DNA from: G965213525 sp965213525
GTDB taxonomy: Bacteria; Actinomycetota; Acidimicrobiia; Acidimicrobiales; Poriferisodalaceae
Reading direction: 5' to 3'
NCBI GenBank assembly: GCA_965213525.1
Contig: OZ243889.1
Span: 186,001-250,000 of the forward strand
Length of the DNA: 64,000 bases
Position 1 is the first letter of the stretch. The number at the start of each line of letters is the position of its first letter. Below the pieces are notes generated by a model that was not told the DNA's origin, did not search any database, and worked only from the letters and a program-made list of their open reading frames with translations. The position numbers and the translations under genes are program-made. Positions 7,564 to 14,624 of the stretch are shown here, in pieces.

Positions 7564-8154
7564 TCAGCCGATGACCACGTCGGCTGATCCGCAGGCCCCC
7601 CAGAGGCCGCGCCCGTCGGCCTCTGCTCGGCGGGCGGCGGCGGCAAAGGTGGCGGCATGGGTGGTGTTCGGCTCGATCGAGAGCGTGTCGGCGACGCCTT
7701 CCTCGACCAGTTGGAGGTTGATGAACACGTCGTCGTCGAGCCGGTGCACGTAGGCCAGGAGGCGGTCATAGACGTCGCGAGCCTCGGCGTCGCGCTCGAG
7801 GCGCACCAGGGTTCCCACCGGGAGCAGTTCGCCCGTGCGAGCCGACGCCTCTGCCCCGTAGCACTCGGTGTCGCGTGGGCCACCGGGGGCCTCGGGGGTG
7901 TCGATGCCGAGGAAGCGGACCGTCTCGACACCGTCACCCAGGCGCACGTCGGCCGTGTCGCCGTCGACCACCCGCACCACGACCCCGACGTCGGGGCGCC
8001 CGCCGGCCCCGGCGGCGACGAGGTCAGAGGTCGCCGTCGACGAGGCGATCCCGGTGCACCCGGCGGCGAGGAGGGCCGCGCCGACCAGGGTCGCTCGAAC
8101 GTTCAGCGGAGGCGTTGCAACAGGGTGCCGGTGCCGAGCCCACCCCCGCAGCAC
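7564..8154 (-). CDS. Staphylococcal-nuclease-like (SNase) secreted lipoprotein
   Basis: A thermonuclease-fold enzyme of up to 196 residues. Family motifs are VVRVVDGDTADVRLGDG, VRFLGIDTPEAPG (with the active-site Arg and Glu) and DVYDRLLAYVHRL (second catalytic Arg), and it ends in DGRGLWGAC. A hydrophobic stretch ending in LLAAGC near the N-terminus is a lipobox, so the nuclease is probably anchored outside the membrane and degrades extracellular nucleic acid. The start is uncertain: the GTG at 8154 overlaps the thiolase by 52 bases, and a CTG just after the thiolase stop would give a more normal signal peptide. It is in the same direction as the thiolase and probably co-transcribed. Confidence 0.85.
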   Translation of the reverse strand: MLRGWARHRHPVATPPLNVRATLVGAALLAAGCTGIASSTATSDLVAAGAGGRPDVGVVVRVVDGDTADVRLGDGVETVRFLGIDTPEAPGGPRDTECYGAEASARTGELLPVGTLVRLERDAEARDVYDRLLAYVHRLDDDVFINLQLVEEGVADTLSIEPNTTHAATFAAAARRAEADGRGLWGACGSADVVIG

Positions 8155-9284
8155 ATCGTCACGAGGGCGTGCTCACCGTCGGCGCGCTCGAGCTCATGGA
8201 CCGCCTTGGTCAGAAGGACCGCTCCGGTGCCCCCGAGGGGGTGGCCGAGGGCGATCGCCCCGCCGTTGGGGTTGGTCACCTCGAGATCGGCGTCGAGCTC
8301 TTCGGCCCAGGCGAGCACGACCGAGGCGAACGCCTCGTTGATCTCGACCACGTCGAGATCGGCAAGGGTGCGACCGGTGCGCTCCAAGAGGTGGCGGGTG
8401 GCATCGATCGGCCCGGTCAACATCAAGACCGGGTCGACGCCGACGAGGCAGCTGTCGACGATGCGGGCGCGAGGTGACAGGCCGAGCTCGGACGCTCGCT
8501 CGGCGGTCATCAACATGACCGCCGCAGCGCCGTCTGAGATCTGCGAGCTCGATCCGGCGGTGTGCACGCCGTCCTCCCGAGCGACGGGCTTGAGGCCGGC
8601 CAACGCCTCGGCGGTGGTGTCGCGCAGGCCCTCGTCGCGCTCGATGCGCACGGTCTCACCGGTGCGCTGGCCGTCGTCGTCGACGACGGGAGCCTCGACG
8701 GGATGGATCTGGGTGCCGAAGCGGTCTTCGTCCCAGGCGCGGGCGGCCCGTCGCTGAGACTCGAGGGCGAAGGCGTCGGTGTCAGAGCGGGTGATGCCCC
8801 ACTTGTCGGCGATGCGTTCGGCGCCTTCGAACTGGGAGGTCATCTCGTGCCGGGCGAAGTACGTCTTGGGGATCGGAACCCCCAGGCCGAGCTTCTTTGA
8901 CGAGTTGACCCCGATGGGGATGCGGCTCATGACCTCGACCCCGCACGCAATGGCACCGTCGACGATGCCCGAGGCGACGAGACCGTGCGCCAGCGTGGTG
9001 GCCTGCTGGGACGAGCCGCACTGCGAGTCGACCGTCGTCGCGGCCACCGACTGGGGCAGGCCCTTGGCCAGCCAGGCGGTGCGGGCGACGTTGAACGACT
9101 GCTCGCCGACCTGGGACACGCACCCCCCGACCACCTGACCGATGGCAGCCGGATCGACCCCGGTGCGCTCGAGGAGCTCGGCTTGCACCTCACCCAACAG
9201 GTCGGCCGGGTGCATGCCGCGCAGGCCCCCGTTGCGACGCCCGATCGGGGTGCGAACGGCGTCGACGATCACGATGTCGGTCAT
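8103..9284 (-). CDS. Acetyl-CoA acetyltransferase / steroid 3-ketoacyl-CoA thiolase-like
   Basis: A 393-residue degradative thiolase. The nucleophilic Cys lies in TVDSQCGSSQQA, the general-base His in NGGAIALGHPLGGTG and the second Cys in VTMCCGGGLGTG; all three are present. It removes acetyl-CoA or propionyl-CoA from 3-ketoacyl-CoA, and its sequence style (CVSQVGEQSFNVARTAWLA) is like the FadA5 steroid side-chain thiolases of actinobacteria. The ATG at 9284 is six bases after TAGTCT. The secreted nuclease follows with an overlap. Acyl-CoA synthetase, dehydrogenase, hydratase and SDR genes elsewhere in the window could supply its substrates; the precise substrate is not determinable. Confidence 0.9.
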   Translation of the reverse strand: MTDIVIVDAVRTPIGRRNGGLRGMHPADLLGEVQAELLERTGVDPAAIGQVVGGCVSQVGEQSFNVARTAWLAKGLPQSVAATTVDSQCGSSQQATTLAHGLVASGIVDGAIACGVEVMSRIPIGVNSSKKLGLGVPIPKTYFARHEMTSQFEGAERIADKWGITRSDTDAFALESQRRAARAWDEDRFGTQIHPVEAPVVDDDGQRTGETVRIERDEGLRDTTAEALAGLKPVAREDGVHTAGSSSQISDGAAAVMLMTAERASELGLSPRARIVDSCLVGVDPVLMLTGPIDATRHLLERTGRTLADLDVVEINEAFASVVLAWAEELDADLEVTNPNGGAIALGHPLGGTGAVLLTKAVHELERADGEHALVTMCCGGGLGTGTLLQRLR

Positions 9285-9290
9285 GACCGC

Positions 9291-9296
9291 AGACTA
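9291..9296 (-). promoter_or_regulatory. -10 box TAGTCT, leaderless start of thiolase
   Basis: TAGTCT on the minus strand, six bases before the ATG at 9284. Confidence 0.5.
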
Positions 9297-9372
9297 GTGC
9301 GGGGCCTGGCGCCGCCGGCCGGGGGCACGAGCCCGCCGCCCCGTTGCCAGCCGGGAGCTCGGTCGGCGTCGA

Positions 9373-9621
9373 TCACGCCGCCTCGGAGCGGTCGGCCTTG
9401 GTGAGGGCGGCCCGCGCGGCGGCGACGCCACGACGCCCGGCCGCCACGGTCTCGTCGTCGAGGCGCCACGAACGCCCTTGCGTGCTGCGGCGCCCGTCAT
9501 CGGACCGGGATCGGGACGGGACGTCGAAGGAGTCGGCCAGGCGCAGCTGACCGATCGCCGGTGAGCGCTCGGGGTCGTCGGTCGGGGACATGCCGAGATC
9601 GGCGTCGATCGTGGTGGTCAT
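9373..9621 (-). CDS. Small hypothetical protein with repeated start region
   Basis: An 82-residue reading frame of unknown function. Its C-terminal part (SWRLDDETVAAGRRGVAAARAAL) is a charged amphipathic helix; the N-terminal half is polar and probably disordered. The frame continues upstream through two further in-frame copies of the start region (ATGs at 9690 and 9759), which would lengthen the protein by 23 or 46 residues. Each ATG is preceded six bases upstream by CACGAT. I give the most downstream start because only that part is non-repetitive. It sits between the thiolase and a divergent LLM oxidoreductase. No family was recognised. Confidence 0.5.
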   Translation of the reverse strand: MTTTIDADLGMSPTDDPERSPAIGQLRLADSFDVPSRSRSDDGRRSTQGRSWRLDDETVAAGRRGVAAARAALTKADRSEAA

Positions 9622-9788
9622 GGGTCCATCGTGGGATGGGGGTGTGTCACGTGTGGCGGGGTCGGCGGACGCCAGACGGTGGGTGGTCATGGGTCCATCG
9701 TGGGATGGGGGTGTGTCACGTGCGGCGGGGTCGGCGGACGCCAGACGGTGGGTGGTCATGGGTCCATCGTGGGATGGGGGTGTGTCAC
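9614..9788 (-). repeat. 69-bp tandem repeat, about 2.5 copies, each with a -10-like box and ATG
   Basis: Nearly identical 69-base units, with a C/T difference visible. ATG codons fall at 9621, 9690 and 9759 on the minus strand, all in one reading frame because 69 is 23 codons. CACGAT lies at 9628-9633, 9697-9702 and 9766-9771, six bases before each ATG. Confidence 0.85.
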
Positions 9789-9850
9789 CCGCCGGGGGCT
9801 GCGATGGCGGCCCCGGTCGGTGCGGCCGGAGGCCTGTCACAGGGTCCGGC

Positions 9851-9856
9851 TACGGT
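9851..9856 (+). promoter_or_regulatory. -10 box TACGGT upstream of LLM oxidoreductase
   Basis: TACGGT followed by about 40 bases of leader containing AGGAGG (9892-9897) just before the GTG at 9902; this gene therefore appears to have a leader. Confidence 0.4.
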
Positions 9857-9901
9857 CCTTGACCGGGAGGCGCCATCTGAGCGGCGCCACGAGGAGGGCC
9901 C

Positions 9902-10876
9902 GTGCTTGCACCACGCCATGGCGTGACCATCCCGCTGCGCGGTCCGCTGCACTCCCAGCGCGACCAGATCCGTGAGCTCGTCGATCTCGGCTACACCGAC
10001 GTCTGGTCGGCCGAGGCTGACGGGAGCGACGGCTTCACGCCGCTCGTGCTCGCTTCGGTGTGGGCGCCCGAGCTGCGGCTCGGCGTCGCCATCATCCCGG
10101 CGTTCACCCGGGGTCCGGCGCTGCTGGCCCAGAGCGTGGCGTCGATGGCCGACGCCGCGCCGGGGCGCTTCGTCATGGGCCTCGGTTCGTCATCAGACGT
10201 CATCGTCGAGCGTTGGAACGGCATCGACTTCGACCAGCCCTACCAGCGGGTCCGAGACACCGTGCGCTTCCTGCGCCAGGCCCTGACCGGGGAGAAGATC
10301 ACCGAGGAGGCCGAGACGTTCACCGTGCGGGGCTTTCGGTGCTCGGTCGTCCCCGAGCAGACCCCGCCGATCCTCGTGGCCGCCCTGCGTCGAGGCATGC
10401 TGCGCCTGGCTGGCGCCGAGGGCGACGGGGCGATCGTCAACTGGCTGAGCGCCGAGGACGTCGCGACCGTGGCCCCCCACGTCCACCAGGGCGGGGAGGG
10501 CAAGGAGATCGTCGCACGGGTGTTCGTCATCCCCACCGCCGACGCCGACGCCGCCCGCCAGACCGCCCGCTTCGCCATCGCCGCCTACCTCAACGTGCCG
10601 GTGTACGCCGCCTTCCACGGGTGGTTGGGCCGGGGCGAGCGGTTGCAGGGCATGTGGGACGCCTGGGCCGCAGGCGACCGCAAGGCTGCCCTGGCGGCGA
10701 TCCCCGACGACGTCGTCGACGAGCTGGTCGTGCACGGCCCGCCCGAGGCGTGCCGAGAGCACATCGACCGCTACCACGCCAACGGCGTGACGACCACGGC
10801 GATCGCCCTGCTCGGCGTGCCCGGGGTCGACACCGCCGAGGCGATCCGCCAGCTCGCTCCGGCCGCTCGCGCTTAA
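9902..10876 (+). CDS. LLM-class F420-dependent oxidoreductase
   Basis: A 324-residue TIM-barrel protein of the luciferase-like monooxygenase family, the branch that in actinobacteria usually uses F420H2. Typical features are LVDLGYTDVWSAEADGSDGFTPL, LRLGVAIIPAFTRGPALLAQ, GRFVMGLGSSSDVIVERWNG and PPEACREHIDRYHANGV. AGGAGG four bases before the GTG at 9902 supports the start. It is divergent from the small repeat-bearing gene and convergent with a hydrolase. Two other LLM proteins lie at 11868 and 35007; the closest in style is 11868, suggesting paralogues. Cofactor is inferred from the family and the substrate is unknown. Confidence 0.88.
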   Translation: MLAPRHGVTIPLRGPLHSQRDQIRELVDLGYTDVWSAEADGSDGFTPLVLASVWAPELRLGVAIIPAFTRGPALLAQSVASMADAAPGRFVMGLGSSSDVIVERWNGIDFDQPYQRVRDTVRFLRQALTGEKITEEAETFTVRGFRCSVVPEQTPPILVAALRRGMLRLAGAEGDGAIVNWLSAEDVATVAPHVHQGGEGKEIVARVFVIPTADADAARQTARFAIAAYLNVPVYAAFHGWLGRGERLQGMWDAWAAGDRKAALAAIPDDVVDELVVHGPPEACREHIDRYHANGVTTTAIALLGVPGVDTAEAIRQLAPAARA

Positions 10877-10913
10877 CGCCGACCCGTCGCCTGGGGGCGA
10901 GGGCCACCGGATT

Positions 10914-10967
10914 GCCTCAGCGCCGCCCGAGGGCGGCCGGGTCGCCTCAGCGCCGCCCGAGGGCGGC
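10914..10967 (-). repeat. 30-bp period duplication of a gene end, with hairpins
   Basis: A 24-base block occurs at 10914-10937 and again at 10944-10967. Each copy contains a perfect inverted repeat GCCGCC-CGAG-GGCGGC (10922-10937 and 10952-10967). The hydrolase stop codon lies in the second copy, so the first is a spare stop plus hairpin downstream. The hairpins sit between two convergent genes and could act as bidirectional terminators, although no T-run follows. Confidence 0.75.
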
Positions 10968-11660
10968 TTCGTCGAGCACGGTGGCCAGGTGTCCGGGGGC
11001 GGCGAACATCGGCATGTGGCCACAGGCCAGTTCGTAGACCTCCATCTCGGCCCGGTCGGCCATCCAACGCTGGAGGCTCGGCGAGATCATCCTGTCGTGG
11101 CAGCACACGGCGTAGGTCGAGGGCTTGGTGCGCCACGCCGGCCAGTGACTCGCCGCCTCGGAGAACTTGGCGGGGTTCTCTGGCACCAGTCGCTGGCGGA
11201 TGGCGTCGACGATCTCGGGGCAGTCGTCATAGAGGGCCTCGTGCAGCCCGTGCTCGGTGAGCACCACCTCACCCGCTTCACCCTCGACGAAGGGCGGCTC
11301 GTCGTGGCGGAGGGGGTCGCGGCGCACCAGCTGCTCGGCGGTCTCGCCGGACTCGGGGGCGAAGGCCGCCACGTAGACGAGGCGGTTGACGTCGACGTGG
11401 CGGCCCGCCTCGGTGATGACAGCCCCGCCGAGGGAGTGCCCGGCCAAGACGATCGGACCGCCCACCGTGGCCAGCACCGCTTCGAGGGCCATGACGTCGT
11501 CGGTGAGCCCGCCGAGCGGCTCGGTGCTGTCGCCGTGGCCGGGTAGATCCACAGCGAGGACGGGCACCCGCTTGGACCGAAGGCGCCGGATGACGGGCTG
11601 CCAGCTCCACGCGCCGTGCCAGGCGCCGTGGACCAAGACGACGGTGGCCGGGGTGCGCAT
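10947..11660 (-). CDS. Alpha/beta hydrolase (esterase-like)
   Basis: A 237-residue alpha/beta hydrolase. VLVHGAWHGAWSWQPVI forms the oxyanion region, AGHSLGGAVI carries the nucleophilic Ser, and CGHMPMFAAPGHLA the catalytic His. The HGAWHGAW style is shared with salicylate-ester and EstC-type esterases. The ATG at 11660 is eight bases after TACGGT. The last codons lie in the duplicated hairpin block. Its natural ester is unknown. It stands between two LLM oxidoreductase genes and could work with them, but they are not in one operon with it. Confidence 0.85.
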   Translation of the reverse strand: MRTPATVVLVHGAWHGAWSWQPVIRRLRSKRVPVLAVDLPGHGDSTEPLGGLTDDVMALEAVLATVGGPIVLAGHSLGGAVITEAGRHVDVNRLVYVAAFAPESGETAEQLVRRDPLRHDEPPFVEGEAGEVVLTEHGLHEALYDDCPEIVDAIRQRLVPENPAKFSEAASHWPAWRTKPSTYAVCCHDRMISPSLQRWMADRAEMEVYELACGHMPMFAAPGHLATVLDEAALGRR

Positions 11661-11668
11661 CGGCGACG

Positions 11669-11674
11669 ACCGTA
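11669..11674 (-). promoter_or_regulatory. -10 box TACGGT, leaderless start of hydrolase
   Basis: TACGGT on the minus strand, eight bases before the ATG at 11660. Confidence 0.5.
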
Positions 11675-11694
11675 GTCATCTGCCACGACACAGC

Positions 11695-11736
11695 GCCGCA
11701 TCCGGCCTACGATCCGCCGCATCCGGCCTGCGATCC
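11695..11736. repeat. Two tandem 21-bp repeats in an intergenic region
   Basis: Two adjacent 21-base copies differing by one base (CCTACGATCC versus CCTGCGATCC). They lie in the 207-base gap between two minus-strand genes, in which I see no gene. Confidence 0.7.
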
Positions 11737-11867
11737 GCCGAGCCGGTCGATCCGCCGAGGCAAGGCCCGCCGAGCCGAGGTCTCCCGAGCCGACCGGACC
11801 GCCGGACAGCCGGACAGCCGGGCGACCGGTGGCTCGCTGGCCGCCGGCCGGCGCTGTCTGCGTCGGC

Positions 11868-12857
11868 TCAGCCAGCACCCAGCTCGGCGACCGCTCGGAT
11901 CGTCGCCTCGGTCACCGCCCGCCGGTCCTCACCCCAGGGCAGCGGCATGAGGATGGCCTCGTCGACCCCGGCGTCGACGTAGGTCCGGACGAAGGCGCGC
12001 ACTTCGTCGGCATCGCCGACGAAGTCGATGTCACGCACCATCTGGTCGCTCATCGAGGCGGTCATCGCATTCCGGTCACCGGCGTCGCGAGCCCGGGCCA
12101 GCTGGTCCATCTCCTCGGCGTACCCCGACGCGGCGAACATCCGGGCATACCCGGGCGCCATGGCGTACCCCAACAGATCGGCTCGCGCCCGGTCGGCGGC
12201 GTCGGGGGCATCGGTGACCCCGGCGTGGACGTAGGCGAGGACCTCGGCGTCGCCACCCCGGTGGATCTGGTCGATCGAGTGGACGACGTGGGAGGCGGGC
12301 AGGTAGTTCAACAACACGCCGTCGGCGAGCTCGCCGCCGAGGCGCAACATCTGGTCGTTGAGCGCAGCCAGCACCAGCCGGGGCCGCCGCTCGCCGAGAC
12401 GCACCCCGAGCCGGAAGCCACGCACCGAGTGGAAGTCGCCGTCGAAGTCGACTCGCTCACCCGAGAGCAGCTGGCCCAACAGGACCAGGACCTCACGCAT
12501 GCGGGCCACCGGACGATCGAAGCCGTCGGCCTCGTGCCAGCGGCCCGCCACCCCCGGCGCGGACAACCCGACGCCAAGGGAGATCTGACGGTCGGGGTGC
12601 AGCGCCTGGAGGGTCGCTGCGCCCATCGCGGCCAGGGCCGGCGAACGCGCCTGCACGGGCAGGACCCCGGTGCCGAGGTCGAGGCCCGGGGCGGCAGCTG
12701 CCACTGCGGCCAGCGAGGCGAACGCTTCGGTGCCGTTGGCCTCGGCCACCCAGAACGAGCGGTACCCGAGGTCGGCCGACAGGGCCGCCAGCTGCCCCAT
12801 GGCGGGCACGCCGAGCGAGCCGAGGCTGGCGGCGGTCAGGCCGAGGGTGGCATCCAC
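11868..12857 (-). CDS. LLM-class F420-dependent oxidoreductase
   Basis: A 329-residue luciferase-like barrel. Seen are LSADLGYRSFWVAEANGTEAF, LDLGTGVLPVQARSPALAAMGAATL, ISLGVGLSAPGVAGRWH and the C-terminal FVGDADEVRAFVRTYVDAGVDEAIL. The layout is that of F420-dependent members and parallels the protein at 9902. The GTG at 12857 is seven bases after TACCGT, so the mRNA should begin at the start codon. The gene is divergent from the small gene at 12974. Substrate unknown. Confidence 0.87.
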   Translation of the reverse strand: MDATLGLTAASLGSLGVPAMGQLAALSADLGYRSFWVAEANGTEAFASLAAVAAAAPGLDLGTGVLPVQARSPALAAMGAATLQALHPDRQISLGVGLSAPGVAGRWHEADGFDRPVARMREVLVLLGQLLSGERVDFDGDFHSVRGFRLGVRLGERRPRLVLAALNDQMLRLGGELADGVLLNYLPASHVVHSIDQIHRGGDAEVLAYVHAGVTDAPDAADRARADLLGYAMAPGYARMFAASGYAEEMDQLARARDAGDRNAMTASMSDQMVRDIDFVGDADEVRAFVRTYVDAGVDEAILMPLPWGEDRRAVTEATIRAVAELGAG

Positions 12858-12864
12858 GGGCGGG

Positions 12865-12870
12865 ACGGTA
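12865..12870 (-). promoter_or_regulatory. -10 box TACCGT, leaderless start of LLM gene
   Basis: TACCGT on the minus strand, seven bases before the GTG at 12857. Confidence 0.55.
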
Positions 12871-12915
12871 GCGGTCAGCGATCCTCGGCGCGACGTGGTG
12901 GACGACCGTGCGAGC

Positions 12916-12921
12916 TACCGT
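12916..12921 (+). promoter_or_regulatory. -10 box TACCGT upstream of a 51-residue gene
   Basis: TACCGT about 50 bases before the ATG at 12974, back to back with the minus-strand box at 12865-12870. Confidence 0.35.
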
Positions 12922-12973
12922 GACGCATCGGGCCGAACGGCCCCACTGACCCCCCGGAAAGGCCAGGCGGGCG

Positions 12974-13129
12974 ATGACCGAGACCCAGGAGTCGAGCGCC
13001 ATCACCGAAGCGATCGGCGTCATCGAAGAGGCGCTGCAGTCGATGGTCAGCCGTGAGCTGCTCTCGAGCAGCGAGGTCGCTGACCTCCTCCTCGACGTGC
13101 GGGGGTTGCTGGTCGCTGACCGGACCTAG
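12974..13129 (+). CDS. Small hypothetical acidic protein, 51 residues
   Basis: ATG ACC GAG to TAG gives 51 residues rich in Glu and Ser, largely helical: ITEAIGVIEEALQSMVSRELL then SSSEVADLLLDVRGLLVAD, which looks like a two-helix protein. A promoter-like TACCGT lies upstream and the codons have the expected G/C third position. It ends in CCTAGG, sharing the palindromic CTAG with the stop codon of the convergent PAP2 gene. The compact charged helices suggest a small regulatory or partner protein, but I recognise no family. Confidence 0.6.
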   Translation: MTETQESSAITEAIGVIEEALQSMVSRELLSSSEVADLLLDVRGLLVADRT

Positions 13130-13662
13130 GCCCGCGCCTCGACGGCATCGATGACGGCCACACCCGCCCTGCCGATCATCACGCCGACAGCCGCCCCGCC
13201 GACCACGTCGCTCAGGTGGTGGATGCCGACCCACGCCCGGCTGAGGGCGACGGCGGTGGCCATGGCGTGGATCGGGACGCGCCACCCGGGCCGGTGATGC
13301 GACAGGACGACGGCGGCGGTGAACGCCGAGCTGGCGTGACCGCTCGGGAAGCTCGTCGTCCGAGGCGTCCGCAGGCGGTGCGGGTGCGGACGCGTCGCAG
13401 GGCGGGGTCGGCGGACCACCGACTTGAGCGCGCCGTTGACCAGAGCCGACTCGGCACCGAGCACGACCGACAGCTCTGCGGCGTGGCGCCAGCGCCCGCC
13501 CGGCCAGGCTGCGGACATACCTCCGAGGGCGTGCCACAACAGCGAGTGGTTGGCGGCCTCGGACAACCCATAGGCCACACGGTCGAACGGGCCGCCCCTC
13601 AGGCGTTGCAGAGCAAGGTCTGCAGCCAGGTCGAGGCGCTCGATGCCGTCGGGCAGCCTCAC
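13126..13662 (-). CDS. PAP2-family membrane phosphatase
   Basis: A 178-residue type 2 phosphatidic acid phosphatase. The three catalytic motifs are present: KSVVRRPRP, FPSGHASSAF and SRAWVGIHHLSDVVGG. Such enzymes dephosphorylate lipid phosphates or polyprenyl diphosphates at the membrane. The GTG at 13662 overlaps the stop of the preceding nuclease gene by four bases (GTGA), indicating translational coupling; the longer frame would run far into that gene. It is unusual to see a lipid phosphatase coupled to a nuclease. The substrate is unknown; recycling of polyprenyl carriers is one possibility. Confidence 0.85.
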   Translation of the reverse strand: MRLPDGIERLDLAADLALQRLRGGPFDRVAYGLSEAANHSLLWHALGGMSAAWPGGRWRHAAELSVVLGAESALVNGALKSVVRRPRPATRPHPHRLRTPRTTSFPSGHASSAFTAAVVLSHHRPGWRVPIHAMATAVALSRAWVGIHHLSDVVGGAAVGVMIGRAGVAVIDAVEARA

Positions 13663-14537
13663 GCCGAGGCCGGGGCACCCACCGCGGGGTTGAGCGCCGA
13701 CCGTGCCCACGCGGCGTCGGGGTCTCCGCCCTGGGCAGGGCAGTAGGCCCGGAACGAGCACCAGTCGCACAACCGGCTGACCCGCGGGCGGAAGTCAGCC
13801 GAGGCACAGGCACGTTCGACGGCCTGCCACATGGCGCCCACCTTGATGTCGAGGCCCCGCACGCTGCGCGCCGACGGCTCGACGACGATGGCCACCGGTT
13901 CGGCGAGGTGCAGCAGCTGCACCCGGGCGGGACGCACCCCGCACACCCGCTCGACCAGGGTCGCGTAGGTGTTGACCCCCAGCAGCTTCTGCTGCTCGGA
14001 CAGCGCGGATGGGGCGCGTCCGGTCTTGTAGTCGGTCACGATGAGCTGCCCGTCGGCGTCGAGCTCGAGCCGGTCGATGACGCCGCGCACCCTGGCCCCC
14101 CCGATGAGGGCCTCGAGGCGCAGCTCGAGCCCGATCGGGCGCACCGTCTGAGGGTCTTCGAGGGAGAAGCACCCCTCGATCAGGCGTGTGGCCTTGGCCA
14201 TGACCTCGTCGGTGTCGCCGCCCCCCAGCCCGAGGGCCTGGCCGTCCTGACCGGCGCCGAGCATGGTCGCCGCCCGGTCGAGGTCAGACAGGGCGGCGTG
14301 GTGGGTGCGCCCGGCGGCCGGGCGGGCGTAGAGCAGCTCGAGCGCCCGATGTACCAGCGTGCCGAGAGCAGCGGCCGGCGAGGGCGGGTCGGGGAGCTTG
14401 TCGATGGCGGAGTAGCGGAACATGAGCCCGCAGTCCTTGAACGTCGAGATGCGCGACGGACTCAACCCCGTGGGCACCGGCAGGCACGCCGGGCTGTCAG
14501 ATGGCGGCAAGGGCGCCGGCGCGTCGACGATGGTCAC
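13659..14537 (-). CDS. PD-(D/E)XK nuclease with Cas4/AddB-type Fe-S cysteines (RecB-family exonuclease)
   Basis: A 292-residue nuclease. GVIDRLELDADGQLIVTDYKTG provides the catalytic Asp...Asp-x-Lys of the PD-(D/E)XK fold, and ALGTLVHRALE is the upstream His motif. One Cys lies near the N-terminus (STFKDCGLMF) and three near the C-terminus (LCDWCSFRAYC), the spacing used by AddB and Cas4 to hold a 4Fe-4S cluster that closes the domain. Family members are 5' or 3' single-strand exonucleases. The GTG at 14537 is seven bases after TACCGT. The PAP2 gene follows with a GTGA overlap. No cas1/cas2 or helicase is adjacent, so a stand-alone repair function is more likely than CRISPR. Confidence 0.87.
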   Translation of the reverse strand: MTIVDAPAPLPPSDSPACLPVPTGLSPSRISTFKDCGLMFRYSAIDKLPDPPSPAAALGTLVHRALELLYARPAAGRTHHAALSDLDRAATMLGAGQDGQALGLGGGDTDEVMAKATRLIEGCFSLEDPQTVRPIGLELRLEALIGGARVRGVIDRLELDADGQLIVTDYKTGRAPSALSEQQKLLGVNTYATLVERVCGVRPARVQLLHLAEPVAIVVEPSARSVRGLDIKVGAMWQAVERACASADFRPRVSRLCDWCSFRAYCPAQGGDPDAAWARSALNPAVGAPASA

Positions 14538-14544
14538 GACGACA

Positions 14545-14550
14545 ACGGTA
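14545..14550 (-). promoter_or_regulatory. -10 box TACCGT, leaderless start of PD-(D/E)XK nuclease
   Basis: TACCGT on the minus strand, seven bases before the GTG at 14537. Confidence 0.55.
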
Positions 14551-14624
14551 CGCCAGGGGTGTGCGCCGGTCGGGGGATGCACCCCGGGCGCCGGGACTGC
14601 GCCCCCCGGTCATGAGCGCCGCGG

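Noticed and set aside
9614..9788. 69-bp repeats as a CRISPR array
   Set aside because: Units adjoin directly and code in frame; no unique spacers and no cas genes.
11695..11736. TACGAT in the 21-bp repeats as a plus-strand promoter
   Set aside because: No plus-strand gene follows, only the 3' end of a minus-strand gene.
13659..14537. Assignment as CRISPR-associated Cas4
   Set aside because: The cysteine and nuclease pattern fits, but no cas1, cas2 or repeat array is present in the window.
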